Positions 8,880 to 18,382 of a DNA stretch of 64,000 nt are shown piece after piece. Below the pieces are notes generated by a model that had not been told where the DNA came from, ran no database searches, and worked only from the letters and a program-made list of their open reading frames with translations. The DNA comes from Moorena bouillonii PNG (GTDB lineage: Bacteria; Cyanobacteriota; Cyanobacteriia; Cyanobacteriales; Coleofasciculaceae): contig NZ_MKZS01000001.1 in the NCBI RefSeq assembly GCF_001942495.1, forward strand, positions 7,383,039 through 7,447,038, read 5' to 3'. How positions within the stretch are numbered: the first letter of the stretch is position 1; the number at the start of each line of letters is the position of its first letter. The position numbers and the translations under genes were made by a program.

Positions 8880-8985
8880 AGGTTTAAGGTTGTTCGCGTA
8901 GCGTGGCCATTCGCGTAGCGTGGCCCAAAGGCCAAGGCCAAGGTTATTTGGTTGAAGGTTTAAGGTTATTTGGTTGAAAGCAGAT
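8868..8985. repeat. Dispersed palindromic repeats (TTCGCGTAGCGTGGCC) and GGTTTAAGGTT repeats
   Basis: Two copies of TTCGCGTAGCGTGGCC with a GGCCAAGGCC tail are flanked by TTGAAGGTTTAAGGTTATTTGG units, immediately after the cobJ stop. The same core is found at 35063, 49682 and 51612. Confidence 0.8.
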
Positions 8986-8998
8986 TTGGCAAGTTAAA

Positions 8999-9415
8999 TC
9001 AGAGAAACAACTCAAACACCTGACGACAGAAATGTTTTAGCTTCTCCCCCACTTCAGCTGATGGCTGACAATTACCGATAATTTGCCAACGCTCCACTGT
9101 GGAGAGTCGCCAAGCTTCTCCTTGATGGTTAAAGGCGGTAGCTTCCAAACCAATCAGCCGATGAGATTGATCTAACTGGTCTTTATGAAACCGAATCTGT
9201 AACAAAATACTTCGACTTTGGAAGCGTCTACTCCAGCCAGGGAAGTGAAAGCCAATGTCAATGGAGTTAGGATCCACGAGTTCTCGGGTTTCCGGGTCAT
9301 TTGTCCAAGGCTTGAGGTCAGCCTTGGCATCAGGGAATTCAGACTTAAACAAATTCACAACAGCCGCAATTTTGGTGGTGACTTCTAAGCCGATTGCTTG
9401 TTCAGCTGCGTTCAC
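8999..9415 (-). CDS. Conserved hypothetical protein, 138 aa
   Basis: The frame extends up to 9490, but a GTG at 9415 preceded by AGGAG eight bases upstream is the likely start (VNAAEQAIGLEVTTKIAAVV). The protein has a repeated basic/aromatic pattern (WSRRFQSRSILLQIRFHKDQ, EAWRLSTVERWQI) and no transmembrane segment. It looks like a soluble cyanobacterial protein of unknown function. No family is recognised. Confidence 0.65.
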   Translation of the reverse strand: MNAAEQAIGLEVTTKIAAVVNLFKSEFPDAKADLKPWTNDPETRELVDPNSIDIGFHFPGWSRRFQSRSILLQIRFHKDQLDQSHRLIGLEATAFNHQGEAWRLSTVERWQIIGNCQPSAEVGEKLKHFCRQVFELFL

Positions 9416-9743
9416 GCCTAATCTCCTATGGTTAACTGCTAGTAACGTAATTTGTATCTTTTTATTACAACCTAATACAAATCTACCCAATTATTTATAA
9501 AAATTTATACTTTTGTAGTATAAGTTAAATATTTAATCAAAACTAGAACCAGGTCTTCTGACATGGAGGCATTTCCTATAACTGCCCCGCTTCTCCTACT
9601 TCCGTTCCGCTTTAGATAAATCATCCTCCTAAGTTGCCTAAATTACCACTCAGCGGTAAGCTCATATAGCAATCCCAGCTGAAAAGTGGACAGTAACAGT
9701 TCTTACTCAAAACTCAGCACTCAGGACTGACGAACTATTTTCA

Positions 9744-10658
9744 ATGGAAGTATTGTTCACAAGTCGATCAGGATTGCCACACGACAAGCAACAGCGTAAA
9801 GGCAAAACAACCGTGTCAATCAGTGAACAATCTATAGAAGTCGGGTCTTGGGAATGGTTCTATCGGGAAGCTAAACCAGTTGGGGATAGTAGAGGAGTGC
9901 CAGTAATACTTCTTCATGGCTTACCATCCCAGAGTTTTTGCTGGTGTGAGATCATGCCAGATTTAGCTAAAGTAGGCTACGATGCGATCGCACCAGATTG
10001 GCTCGGTTCTGGATTATCCGCAAAACCGGACCGGCTTGACTTTCCCTACACACCAGATGCTTTCATTGAAGCCTTAGGGGATTTCCTTAAACACCTCGAA
10101 ATCGAAAGGTTTTCCTTAGTTGTCCAAGGGTTTCTCGCCTCAGTGGGACTTCAATATGCCTTGCGTCACTCAGACCAGATTGAGCGTCTAGTGATTCTAA
10201 ATACACCTGTCTCCTCGGCTGCCAAGTTACCCAGCAAAATGCAGCAATGGGGATGGCCATTCATCGGGGATATGTTAACCCAAGACCCCTTGTTAGTTGA
10301 CCGAACTCTGGAAGGGGGGTCGCGCTATCGCATTGAAGACAACTATTTAGATCTCTATCGCAAGCCCTTTCTGAAAAGTTCCGATCCTGGACGTTCTCTG
10401 GTAGCGACTATCAAGAATATCCAGATGAACCAGTCTATGGCAGAAATTGAATCAGGTTTCCGCAACTGGGAGAAGCCAACCTTAATTATTTGGGGACTCA
10501 AAGACCCTTGGCTTCCGGTTGAGCAAGCTGAGCAATTTGCTAATCACCTTAAGAATAAGGAATTAGTGAAGCTGGAGGAAGCTGGACATTACCCTCAGGA
10601 GCATTGGTCGAAGGAAATTAGTGAAATCCTGGTGCCGTTTCTACGACGCAAAGCTTGA
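9744..10658 (+). CDS. Alpha/beta hydrolase, haloalkane-dehalogenase-like, without a standard nucleophile
   Basis: The fold signatures are clear: VILLHGLPSQS oxyanion loop (residues 55-65), IAPDWLGSGLSAKP (82-95), a helical cap, LIIWGLKDPWLP with a candidate acid, and a terminal AGHYPQEH catalytic histidine. The nucleophile elbow reads VVQGFLASVG (126-135). Where dehalogenases have Q-D-W and esterases G-x-S-x-G, this has glycine (G129). S133 is out of register. It may be non-hydrolytic or use another residue. The start at 9744 is the first ATG; the first ~25 residues are poorly conserved in character. Confidence 0.8.
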   Translation: MEVLFTSRSGLPHDKQQRKGKTTVSISEQSIEVGSWEWFYREAKPVGDSRGVPVILLHGLPSQSFCWCEIMPDLAKVGYDAIAPDWLGSGLSAKPDRLDFPYTPDAFIEALGDFLKHLEIERFSLVVQGFLASVGLQYALRHSDQIERLVILNTPVSSAAKLPSKMQQWGWPFIGDMLTQDPLLVDRTLEGGSRYRIEDNYLDLYRKPFLKSSDPGRSLVATIKNIQMNQSMAEIESGFRNWEKPTLIIWGLKDPWLPVEQAEQFANHLKNKELVKLEEAGHYPQEHWSKEISEILVPFLRRKA

Positions 10659-10705
10659 ATTATAGCTCTACCGTACCTGTTATGCTCAATAAACAGTCTG
10701 TAAAA

Positions 10706-10734
10706 GGGAACAGGGAACAGGGAACAGGGAACAG
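10706..10734. repeat. Heptamer tandem repeat (GGGAACA)
   Basis: Four copies of GGGAACA lie downstream of the hydrolase gene. Confidence 0.85.
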
Positions 10735-10872
10735 AGGAAAGAGGCTGTATTCAGTAATTTTTGTTAGTTGAAGAGCCTAATTTTATTTTTACAGTAAGCT
10801 TTCTGAGTTTTTTAACTGGAACTTTAGGATAAAAGGTACTGAAGAACCTGAATTATTCACTATCCGTGGCAA

Positions 10873-11079
10873 TTAAAGGATGTTGCGATCAGCAGCAAAT
10901 TCTAGACAAGCTCTAATGTCTGTTTCCGTCAATTCTGGAAAGTCATCGACAATTTCGGCGTGAGACATACCAGCTGCTAGCCAGGCTAAAACGTCATAAA
11001 CCGTTATTCGCATCTGCCGAATACACGGTTTCCCAGCTCGCTTATCCGGTTCGATGGTAATAATATTGCGATCGCTCAT
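10873..11079 (-). CDS. DUF433 family protein (antitoxin-like)
   Basis: This 68-residue protein has the DUF433 pattern: GKPCIRQMRITVYDVLAWLAAGMS followed by EIVDDFPELTETDIRACLEFAADR. The fold is a small winged-helix-like DNA binder, often encoded before a DUF5615 PIN-like toxin. No such partner follows downstream on the minus strand; the next bases are non-coding. Confidence 0.8.
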   Translation of the reverse strand: MSDRNIITIEPDKRAGKPCIRQMRITVYDVLAWLAAGMSHAEIVDDFPELTETDIRACLEFAADRNIL

Positions 11080-11214
11080 TTTGCCAATAGGTTCGGTCTG
11101 ATTAATCTGAGTTAATAGCAGACTACCATTGTGCTGTAACGGAAAAAAGCCTTAACAACTATAGCGCTATTGCTGATCCCTGCTGCAAAGCTCCCTGCTT
11201 CCATTAACCCACTC

Positions 11215-11260
11215 CTAGGTGTGCAACCCAAGGCCGCGCCTTGGAGGCGCGCACCAAAGC
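11215..11260. repeat. GC-rich palindromic repeat
   Basis: It contains CCAAGGCCGCGCCTTGG (7-bp stem) followed by AGGCGCGCACC. It is related to the larger palindrome at 16477-16508 and stands out from AT-rich surroundings. Confidence 0.6.
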
Positions 11261-11436
11261 GTGAATTTAATAATTAGATGCGGAAAGCGCGCCTGAATTA
11301 ACAGATAGGCTGAACATATTACCCAGTAAGGATTATAGCTTGCATGTGACCTCCCCAGCGCTCCATAGAACATCCCTACATTATTTTTTATCAGATATTT
11401 ATTGAAAAAATATCCGGTATTTTTTGATAATGATGT

Positions 11437-11976
11437 TTACTTTCTCTTTTTCAAAACACCACTGCAACCTGTAGCACCCAAAGCTAACAAACTAAAAATA
11501 GCAGTTGGTTCAGGTGTAGATACTGGTGTAGATGCTGGGGTATCTGCACGTAAAGTGTATGCAATGTCTCCTGCACCAGCTCCTTGAGGAATATCGTATG
11601 CAAAGAAAGCTTCACTAAGGTCAAAGAAACCAGCTATAAAAGAGAATTCATCATCTGACCAACTCAACCCTAAGAAATCACCATCGAAAAATACAGCTTC
11701 AGGATCGGATAAACTATTAGTTTCAGTGTAGTTAACACCACCAAAGTCAAAACTGATATTGGAGACTGATAAAAATTCTTCATCTATTCCCGTTAGTCCT
11801 GAATCATCAAACTCAAAAAATCCAGAGTAGGTTTCACCAGCTAAAACACCTGAATCTATACTAACTTCCAAATCATAAATCATGGAAGCTGCATTAACAG
11901 GATTAGCCTGAATGACAGTGAAGCCAAGAACTGCACTTGTGGCAACGAAAGATAACTTTTTTAAAATGTTAGTCAT
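11437..11976 (-). CDS. PEP-CTERM sorting-domain protein, secreted
   Basis: An N-terminal signal peptide (KKLSFVATSAVLGFTVIQANPVNA) precedes an acidic, beta-rich body without cysteines until the tail. The C-terminus is a canonical exosortase signal: STPEPTAIF, a hydrophobic helix, then KKRK. Such proteins are exported, and exosortase cleaves the tail. The exosortase gene is not in this window. The body (residues 30-150, EVSIDSGVLAGETYSGFFEFD) resembles other cyanobacterial PEP-CTERM proteins of unknown role. Confidence 0.88.
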   Translation of the reverse strand: MTNILKKLSFVATSAVLGFTVIQANPVNAASMIYDLEVSIDSGVLAGETYSGFFEFDDSGLTGIDEEFLSVSNISFDFGGVNYTETNSLSDPEAVFFDGDFLGLSWSDDEFSFIAGFFDLSEAFFAYDIPQGAGAGDIAYTLRADTPASTPVSTPEPTAIFSLLALGATGCSGVLKKRK

Positions 11977-12617
11977 GTTTTTTTGTAAAAGGGATCAAGT
12001 TTTTGTAGTTTGCGTAGATTTAAAACCTGTTAAACACCCTGTAGCTTCTAAACTATGGCAAAATAATTACTTGCTTTTCTATTAATTTATAAAAATTGAC
12101 TAGCAATAGCAATAGTGACAACACTCATGTATGAAATAAAATTTAAGATGCAGTAATTGAGTGAAATTACTTATTTAGTTTTTTTAAAAAGCCTTTTATT
12201 GAGAACTAGTTAATAAATGAGTATTAGCGGTAAATAAAAAAGAACATTTTGCTAAAAAACAACTAAAATAATCATGATTTTATACAATGCAAATTTTCAC
12301 AAAAAAAGCAGATAATAAAAACTATAATAAAAACTGCCGAATATTCATTTAGAGTTAGAGTATCTTCCTGAATATAGTCCTAATTATAAAGTTGACATGC
12401 TCCCAGCAGCGTCTACCTGAGCAGCTCGTGATTTGATTAGTATTTCGCCAACCAAGATCTTGCTGAAAGTAGTGCTTGGATAGGTAAGCTTCGATACAAT
12501 CAGTGGTCAAGCTGCCGTATTGGGTATTAAACTTTGCGTTTGATGTAACCAATATTAGGTTATAGTACGTGACGAACCTTAAATAGTTTTCCCGATCGGT
12601 TGGCTAGCGAACAAACA
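11977..12617. other. AT-rich gap without a supported gene
   Basis: The region holds scattered A/T runs, and a short open frame on the minus strand (12355-12552) has no convincing start or composition. The promoters of the divergent PEP-CTERM and psbQ genes must lie here, but no motif could be assigned. Confidence 0.4.
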
Positions 12618-13067
12618 ATGATGATGAGAAGTTATCGGTCTATTCTGACTGTGATTCTGGCAATGGTGATGACCTTTTTGGTCAGCTGTGGTAGCCCAAG
12701 TGCCACCAAGGCTCCTACCTACACCCCTGAAAAAATTGCCCAAATCCAGACAAGTGCTACTAGAGTGCTTGAGCTTCGCGAGAAAATGCCAGTTCTCGAA
12801 GCCAACATTCAAGACGAAAACTGGGTAGATATTAGTTCATTTATCCATGGTCCGTTAGGAGATCTAGGGCGCAGCAGTAACTATCTGAGTGGTCAACTCC
12901 TTCCCAAAGACCAGAAAGCTGCCAAGCAAGCGGCTGAAGTATTGTTAAAATCTTTGGTGAAAATTGACGAAGCTTCTGTAGAGCGCAACTCCCAGCTGGC
13001 ACTCAAAAACTACGAAGCAGCGTTGAAAAACTTTGATGACTTTTTGGAATTAATTCCCACTAGTTAA
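12618..13067 (+). CDS. psbQ: Photosystem II lipoprotein PsbQ (CyanoQ)
   Basis: The start MMMRSYRSILTVILAMV and lipobox FLVSCG give a lipoprotein signal with Cys about residue 24. The mature part is the four-helix CyanoQ fold: YTPEKIAQIQTSATRVLELREKMP, WVDISSFIHGPLGDLGR (the family hallmark), LPKDQKAAKQAAEVLLKSL, and an ending FDDFLELIP. It sits on the lumenal face of PSII near the oxygen-evolving complex. A TTG at 12600 in frame is a less likely start than the ATG run at 12618. Confidence 0.92.
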   Translation: MMMRSYRSILTVILAMVMTFLVSCGSPSATKAPTYTPEKIAQIQTSATRVLELREKMPVLEANIQDENWVDISSFIHGPLGDLGRSSNYLSGQLLPKDQKAAKQAAEVLLKSLVKIDEASVERNSQLALKNYEAALKNFDDFLELIPTS

Positions 13068-13073
13068 AAAGTT

Positions 13074-13277
13074 ATGAAGTATGAAGTGTGAAGTATGAAG
13101 TGTGAAGTGTGAAGTGTGAAGTGTGAAGTGTAAAGTGTGAAGTGTGAAGTGTGAAGTGTAAAGTGTGAAGTGTAAAGGGTAAAGGGTAAAGGGTAAAGGG
13201 TAAAGGGTAAAGGGTAAAGGGTAAAGGGTGAAGTGTAAAGTGTAAAGGGTAAAGGGTAAAGTGTGAAGTGTAAAGGT
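13074..13277. repeat. Long heptamer tandem array (GTGAAGT / GTAAAGG)
   Basis: About 29 heptamers grade from GTGAAGT to GTAAAGG, immediately after psbQ. Related units recur at 13325-13385 in the opposite sense (AACACTTCACACTTC). The frame through the array gives a THFTLYTS-type peptide repeat and is not a gene. Confidence 0.9.
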
Positions 13278-13393
13278 GGAATAAAAACCTTATCCATAAG
13301 CATAATTCATAATTAACACTTCTGAACTAACACTTCACACTTCATAATTCATAATTCATAATTCAAACTTTAAACTTTAAACTTCATAAAATT

Positions 13394-14530
13394 GTGAGTA
13401 AAGTCGCTATTATTGGATGCGGTATCGTTGGAGCAGCGATCGCATATGAACTTAGTCGGGTAAATGGGCTAAGTATCACTGTCCTCGACCAGCATATGCC
13501 AGCACAAGGCTCTACTGGTGCTGCTTTAGGGGTACTGATGGGTGCCATTAGTAAGAAAGTCAAGGGTAGGGCGTGGCAGCTGCGCCAAGCCAGTATCCAG
13601 CGCTATCAGACCCTGATTCCTGAATTAGAGGCACTCACCGGATACCAGATTCCAGTCAATCGCAACGGTATCTTGAAGCTGTGTTTGCCTGGAGAGGACT
13701 TGGCGTCTTGGGAAAAACTAGTACAAACTCGCCTCTCCCAAGGTTGGCAATTAGAAATTTGGGATGTTCCCCAAGTTAAGCACCGTTGTCCTCAGCTAAG
13801 TCAAGATAAATTTATTGCTGGAATCTATTCTCCCCAAGACCTACAAATTGATCCAACTGCCCTAACCCAAGTATTAGTGGCTGGTGCTGAGGCCAATGGA
13901 GTTAGGTTTAATTTTGGAATCACAGTAAAAGCATTTGAATCTATAGGTTCCGATCTCAACAATTCTCTCAATTGCTCCCAAATCTATACTGATGCTGGAA
14001 CCCTAGAAATAGATTGGCTAGTAGTGGCTGCTGGGTTGGGTTCATCTGGGCTGATTAAGATGCTCCAAGCACCAGATAAGCAAGTTAGTCAAGATCTACC
14101 TGTGACTCTGAAACCAGTACTGGGACAAGCCTTAAAATTGCGGCTCCCTCAGCCAATGGGATATGAAGATTTTCAGCCGGTGATTACTCGTGATGATGTT
14201 CATATTTTGCCAGTGGGTAAGCAAGACTACTGGGTGGGCGCAACAGTTGAGTTTCCCGATGATGCAGGTAATGTAGAAGCACAACCAGGGTTACTGGAGG
14301 TGGTCAGACAGAATGCGATCGCATATTGCCCTCCTCTAGCCACAGCAGAGATTATCCACACATGGTACGGGTTACGCCCTCGTCCAGAAGGACGACCTGC
14401 CCCTGTCATTGATCAACTGTCTGGTTACAATAATGTTTGGTTAGCAACAGGTCATTATCGCAATGGTGTACTCCTCGCTCCGGCTACGGCACAACTAATT
14501 CTGAAAGAAGTAATTGAGTCAGGAAAATAG
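13394..14530 (+). CDS. FAD-dependent oxidoreductase, DAO/glycine-oxidase (ThiO-like) family
   Basis: The N-terminal Rossmann motif VAIIGCGIVGAAIAYELS, an acidic FAD ribose ligand in TVLDQH, and the QGSTGAALGVLMG segment define a D-amino-acid-oxidase-fold enzyme. The C-terminal YGLRPRPEGRPAPVIDQL and WLATGHYRNGVLLAPATA are the family's second FAD-binding signature, as in glycine oxidase ThiO. It starts at GTG 13394, since no ATG is near. Exact substrate unknown; thiamine-linked glycine oxidation is a guess because no thi gene adjoins. Confidence 0.8.
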   Translation: MSKVAIIGCGIVGAAIAYELSRVNGLSITVLDQHMPAQGSTGAALGVLMGAISKKVKGRAWQLRQASIQRYQTLIPELEALTGYQIPVNRNGILKLCLPGEDLASWEKLVQTRLSQGWQLEIWDVPQVKHRCPQLSQDKFIAGIYSPQDLQIDPTALTQVLVAGAEANGVRFNFGITVKAFESIGSDLNNSLNCSQIYTDAGTLEIDWLVVAAGLGSSGLIKMLQAPDKQVSQDLPVTLKPVLGQALKLRLPQPMGYEDFQPVITRDDVHILPVGKQDYWVGATVEFPDDAGNVEAQPGLLEVVRQNAIAYCPPLATAEIIHTWYGLRPRPEGRPAPVIDQLSGYNNVWLATGHYRNGVLLAPATAQLILKEVIESGK

Positions 14531-14763
14531 TTATAGGTGCGACAATCACGCGAATTTAATTCTTAATGGTAAGAGCGCACCTATTGTTTTTGTTGAGAGT
14601 TAATCTTGACATTTCACAGTTAACCGTCAATCTTCAAAAAACACCGATCAATTAAAATATATAGGTTGAATGTTCATGAACTGATCTTTGTAGGAGGCGC
14701 GGCGCAACCTCTCACGTTTAACCCCAATGGGGTGTCAGGGGAGTATCCAGCCGTGAATTTTTG

Positions 14764-15480
14764 ATGAAATCTCGATGGTTAATCACGAGTTTGCTGATGG
14801 TGCTGATGAGCTGTGGCGAGTCGCCGACTCCACCACCTAAGACAACAACAAGTCCCCAACCGATGCCAACCCCGCCTAATTTAGAGGACACATCTAAATC
14901 TGGCAGTTCAAAGCCCACAGCCAAACTGTCTCCTCCGGCATCAGATGCTTTTACTATCTCTGCTAAAGGAATTGGACCGGCTAAGTTGGGAATGACTTTG
15001 GGACAGCTAAAACAATCCCTAGGGGATAAAGCAAAATTTGAGGTGAAGTCACCGTTTATTGTCGGTTTCGATGCGATCGCAGTTATCCAATCAGGACAAC
15101 CCCAATACTATATTCTTTACCCGATGGGAACACCTATGGGTAATTCAACCGTAATGGAAGCGTTATTCACCACAAATCCTAACTATCGCACCAGCAAAGG
15201 TGTTGGCCCTGGCACACCCCTAAAACTAGCTGAGGAAGCCTACGGTGACGCTACCTTGTCCTTTAACTATGCCAGTGAGTCGAGGGAATACGTCAATTTT
15301 GCCAACCTATCAGAAGATATAGCCTTCCGCATCGGAGTAGCCGCCAATGATACTAAGAATCAGTTTTCTGGCCTTTATGCCTCACCGTTGAAAGAATATA
15401 ACCAAACCCAGAACTATCGTGACTCAGCGACAATTAAATCCCTAGAAGTCTATTGCAGAGATAAATGTCCTTCACCCTAA
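14764..15480 (+). CDS. Hypothetical lipoprotein, 238 aa
   Basis: The signal peptide MKSRWLITSLLMVLMSCG has a clear lipobox with Cys about residue 17. A Pro/Thr/Ser-rich linker follows, then a globular domain with ISAKGIGPAKLGMTLGQLKQSLG, a motif shared by small periplasmic proteins of unknown function, and a C-terminal CRDKCPSP. A TTG directly precedes the ATG at 14764. It is probably anchored in a membrane facing the periplasm. It lies 29 bp upstream of birA and may be cotranscribed. Confidence 0.75.
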   Translation: MKSRWLITSLLMVLMSCGESPTPPPKTTTSPQPMPTPPNLEDTSKSGSSKPTAKLSPPASDAFTISAKGIGPAKLGMTLGQLKQSLGDKAKFEVKSPFIVGFDAIAVIQSGQPQYYILYPMGTPMGNSTVMEALFTTNPNYRTSKGVGPGTPLKLAEEAYGDATLSFNYASESREYVNFANLSEDIAFRIGVAANDTKNQFSGLYASPLKEYNQTQNYRDSATIKSLEVYCRDKCPSP

Positions 15481-15509
15481 ATACTCATGTACGTGAGCTT
15501 AACATCTAA

Positions 15510-16340
15510 ATGCATGAGAGCTCATTTAATCAACAAGCGTTTGAAATTGCTCTGGAAGCAGTAAGGGAAAAGTTGCCCCTCAACTCCCCAGGTATGGGGC
15601 AATTCCCACCAATTCCCCTACAGGTCTTTGACACTCTCCCATCCACCAACCAAACCCTTTGGGAATTGCTCAACCAAACTGCAACAGTTCCCACCATGGT
15701 TATTGCTGGGGAACAGACAGCAGGGCGGGGACAGTGGGGACGACAATGGCAATCTCCAAAAGGTGGACTCTACTTATCATTAGCTTTAGCTCCCAAGTTA
15801 CAGGCATTGGACAGCGCCCAGCTAACCATGTGTAGTGCTTGGGGAATTGCTACAGCTTTGAGAGCTTACGCCATACCAGTGTCTCTGAAGTGGCCCAATG
15901 ACCTACTGCTTAAGGGACGTAAACTCGGAGGTATTCTAACACAAACCCGTGTCCAACAGGGTCAAATTACCAAAGCAGTCGTGGGTGTCGGAATCAACTG
16001 GAGCAATCAGGTGCCGGAATCTGGCATCAATTTGCGCTCATTTTGGCAACCCGAGCCCTCTCCCACTGTGACGTCTATAGAAATGCTGGCTGCCATTGTT
16101 TTACAAGGACTACTGTCCGGATATCAACTCTGGTCAGAGGAAGGAATGAATAGTTTGCTACCACGATATCTAGCGCTATTCAATTATCAAGGAAGCCAGG
16201 TCATGGTAGAAGGAAATCCAGGCATCATAACAGGGGTAACCCCTAGGGGCGAACTGCGAGTGCATCTACACGATACTCCGACCCCAAAAGAAATTTTGCT
16301 CAAGCCCGGTACAATCAGTCTTGGCTATCGTAGTTGTTGA
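15510..16340 (+). CDS. birA: Biotin-[acetyl-CoA-carboxylase] ligase
   Basis: This enzyme attaches biotin to the BCCP subunit of acetyl-CoA carboxylase. It shows STNQTLWELL, the biotinyl-AMP loop AGRGQWGRQWQSP, SLKWPNDLLLKGRKLGGIL and VGVGINWSN, followed by a C-terminal SH3-like domain (PGIITGVTPRGELRV). There is no N-terminal DNA-binding domain, so it is a group I ligase and not a repressor. 276 residues is normal. Confidence 0.92.
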   Translation: MHESSFNQQAFEIALEAVREKLPLNSPGMGQFPPIPLQVFDTLPSTNQTLWELLNQTATVPTMVIAGEQTAGRGQWGRQWQSPKGGLYLSLALAPKLQALDSAQLTMCSAWGIATALRAYAIPVSLKWPNDLLLKGRKLGGILTQTRVQQGQITKAVVGVGINWSNQVPESGINLRSFWQPEPSPTVTSIEMLAAIVLQGLLSGYQLWSEEGMNSLLPRYLALFNYQGSQVMVEGNPGIITGVTPRGELRVHLHDTPTPKEILLKPGTISLGYRSC

Positions 16341-16465
16341 GAACTCTTACGGTTAAGGGTCAAATGTTAAAGGTTAACCATTAACAAACAGCGATTAAGG
16401 TTAATCAACTAATCAACAAAACAGCAATTATGGCGTTGCTTAATAATGGAATGATTTTAAGATTA

Positions 16466-16650
16466 GGTGCGCGCCTCCAAGGCCGCGAGCAATCCCTCGC
16501 GGCCTTGGGTCGGACCTGTGGAATGGGCATCAGGCGTGGAACAGGCATCTTGCCTGTTACAGTTTCGCACCTGTGGAATGGGCATCAGGCGTGGAACAGG
16601 CATCTTGCCTGTTACAGTTTCCGGGCGGGCAGGATGCCCAGTCTACTCCT
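16466..16650. repeat. Compound repeat: 13-bp palindrome and two 55-bp direct repeats
   Basis: CCAAGGCCGCGAG pairs perfectly with CTCGCGGCCTTGG (16477-16508). Two consecutive 55-bp units start at 16514 and 16569. Each carries the palindrome AACAGGCATCTTGCCTGTT, and a shorter GGGCGGGCAGGATGCCC follows. Open frames through the array are artefacts. Confidence 0.85.
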
Positions 16651-16741
16651 ATTCATTCCAAGACTGACGCAACGCCGGAATTATGGCTGATGGCTGAGCC
16701 GAGCGAGTATAACTGTGTAGTAATTATTTAGTGAGTCGTAA

Positions 16742-18226
16742 ATGACCAAAGAAAACTCCCCTGGTAGCACCCTGTATAGCATTTTCTACCGATGCCCAAA
16801 ACTCATCCATGGACTGAGTGTGATGAGTAGTATTGGTGTCCTCAGCAGCGGTATGGTTGTGGCAAAAACTCAGTCACCCATAGAAGCTGTATCAGTAAAC
16901 ACGACTACCAAATCTATAACGGAAGCAGGATTTGATCCAACTCTTATTGCTGCTTTGCCTAAACCTACAGCCCCAACCTCTTTTCCGGTGCCAGCTGTGC
17001 CAGTGGCAAAACCAGCCCCAGCAAAAGCTCCTTCAAAACCAGTAGCAGCAACTAAGGTCACTAAACCCATTGCCCCACGAGCACCAAAAGCTGCCCGGAA
17101 ATCAGTAGCTCCCTCCGTGGCTATCAAGGTCAAGAAACCTATTGCTCCACCAGCTAGGAAATCTGTCCCAACAAAAGCGATCGCAGTCAAACCAGTACAG
17201 CGTAGAACCCAATTCTCTGTACCAGCTAAAGCCACTGTAGCCAAGCCACCGAAAGTCAAGCTCAATCCAGTAGCATTACAGCCTAGAGTTCCAAAAGCGG
17301 CTGCTAAAAATAGCTATATTGACCGCACAAACTACAATGTTGGTGCCACTAAACGGTACACTCCCCCCTCGGCAGTTGTTTTAACTGAACGGTCAAGGGG
17401 TTGTCGGACTGTAGCCAGAAATGGGCAACTCAGGGGGAATTGTGGTGTTGCCCCGAGGCGTCAACCAATTGCTATCACTGGAGGTAGACGGAACGGTAGA
17501 GTAACTCAATTACCCAGACCACGAGTAATTGGTACTCAAACTGCTAGATATAATCCCGTTCGACCAGTCCGATTTAATTCAGTTCAACCAGTCAGATTTA
17601 ATCGGGTTAAACCTGTCAAGAGTCGTCCAGCTAAATGGGTTCCTCGTGGGATTAGCGTTGCTCGGCGGAATCGGTCTGTCCGTAAACTTCCTACAGCCTT
17701 AGCCTACTACAATCTCACCCAACGACCCTCAGGACTGGCCAATTTCAGGCAATCCAGCTTTGTGTTCCCCGTAACCATTCCTTCTGCCATTAGCTCCCTA
17801 TTCGGCTGGCGGATTCATCCGATTTCCGGTAATCGCCGTTTCCACGCTGGTACAGATATAGCAGCACCCCTAGGTACTCCAGTTGTTGCTGCCGCTGATG
17901 GTGAAGTAGTAACAGCTGACTTCTTAGGTGGCTACGGTTTGACCGTTATGGTGCGCCATGAGGAAGGTACCCAAGAAAGCCGCTACGCTCACCTATCAGA
18001 AATCTTCGTCCAACCTGGGGAATGGGTACAAAAAGGAACTGTAATTGGGCGCGTTGGCAGCACCGGTAATTCTACTGGTCCCCACCTACACTTTGAATGG
18101 CGGCATGCCACTCCCCAAGGCTGGGTAGCAGTGGATGCTGGCTCCCATTTGAAATATTCTTTAGGTCAACTAGTCCAAGCCCTACAAGTAGCCCAAAATA
18201 CCTCCTTTTCCCTACGAGGATTTTAG
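16742..18226 (+). CDS. M23-family (LytM-type) peptidoglycan endopeptidase
   Basis: An N-terminal hydrophobic segment (LSVMSSIGVLSSGMVVA) acts as signal or anchor. A low-complexity Pro/Ala/Lys-rich linker fills roughly residues 75-190, then an Arg-rich stretch. The last ~150 residues are the catalytic domain: FGWRIHPISGNRRFHAGTDIAAP gives the first zinc His and Asp, YAHLSEIFV and GPHLHFEWR the HxH. All zinc ligands are present, so it is probably an active cell-wall hydrolase. The basic linker may bind the wall. Confidence 0.88.
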   Translation: MTKENSPGSTLYSIFYRCPKLIHGLSVMSSIGVLSSGMVVAKTQSPIEAVSVNTTTKSITEAGFDPTLIAALPKPTAPTSFPVPAVPVAKPAPAKAPSKPVAATKVTKPIAPRAPKAARKSVAPSVAIKVKKPIAPPARKSVPTKAIAVKPVQRRTQFSVPAKATVAKPPKVKLNPVALQPRVPKAAAKNSYIDRTNYNVGATKRYTPPSAVVLTERSRGCRTVARNGQLRGNCGVAPRRQPIAITGGRRNGRVTQLPRPRVIGTQTARYNPVRPVRFNSVQPVRFNRVKPVKSRPAKWVPRGISVARRNRSVRKLPTALAYYNLTQRPSGLANFRQSSFVFPVTIPSAISSLFGWRIHPISGNRRFHAGTDIAAPLGTPVVAAADGEVVTADFLGGYGLTVMVRHEEGTQESRYAHLSEIFVQPGEWVQKGTVIGRVGSTGNSTGPHLHFEWRHATPQGWVAVDAGSHLKYSLGQLVQALQVAQNTSFSLRGF

Positions 18227-18231
18227 GCTGC

Positions 18232-18362
18232 TGATGGGGTGATGGGGTGATGGGGTGATGGGGACAGAGTTATATCAGCAGCACCAGTTATATCACCATC
18301 TCAGTCTCCAGTCCCTTGTCACCCTTCACCCTTTACCCTTTACCCTTTACCCTTCACCCTTT
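18232..18362. repeat. Octamer (TGATGGGG) and heptamer (CCCTTTA) tandem repeats
   Basis: Four TGATGGGG units lie just after the M23 gene, and about five CCCTTTA-type units follow at 18321-18362, just beyond the 3' end of the convergent gmd-like gene. Confidence 0.8.
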
Positions 18363-18382
18363 GCATGCAACCATGCAAGCCT

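Noticed and set aside
12355-12552. 65-codon open frame before psbQ
   Set aside because: No recognisable family, no convincing ribosome site, AT-rich surroundings.
13064-13303. Open frame with repeated TLYTSHFTLHTS-type peptides
   Set aside because: It is the translation of a heptamer DNA array and has no independent coding signal.
16430-16690. Two overlapping frames with GTGILPVTVS repeats
   Set aside because: They translate the 55-bp direct repeats.
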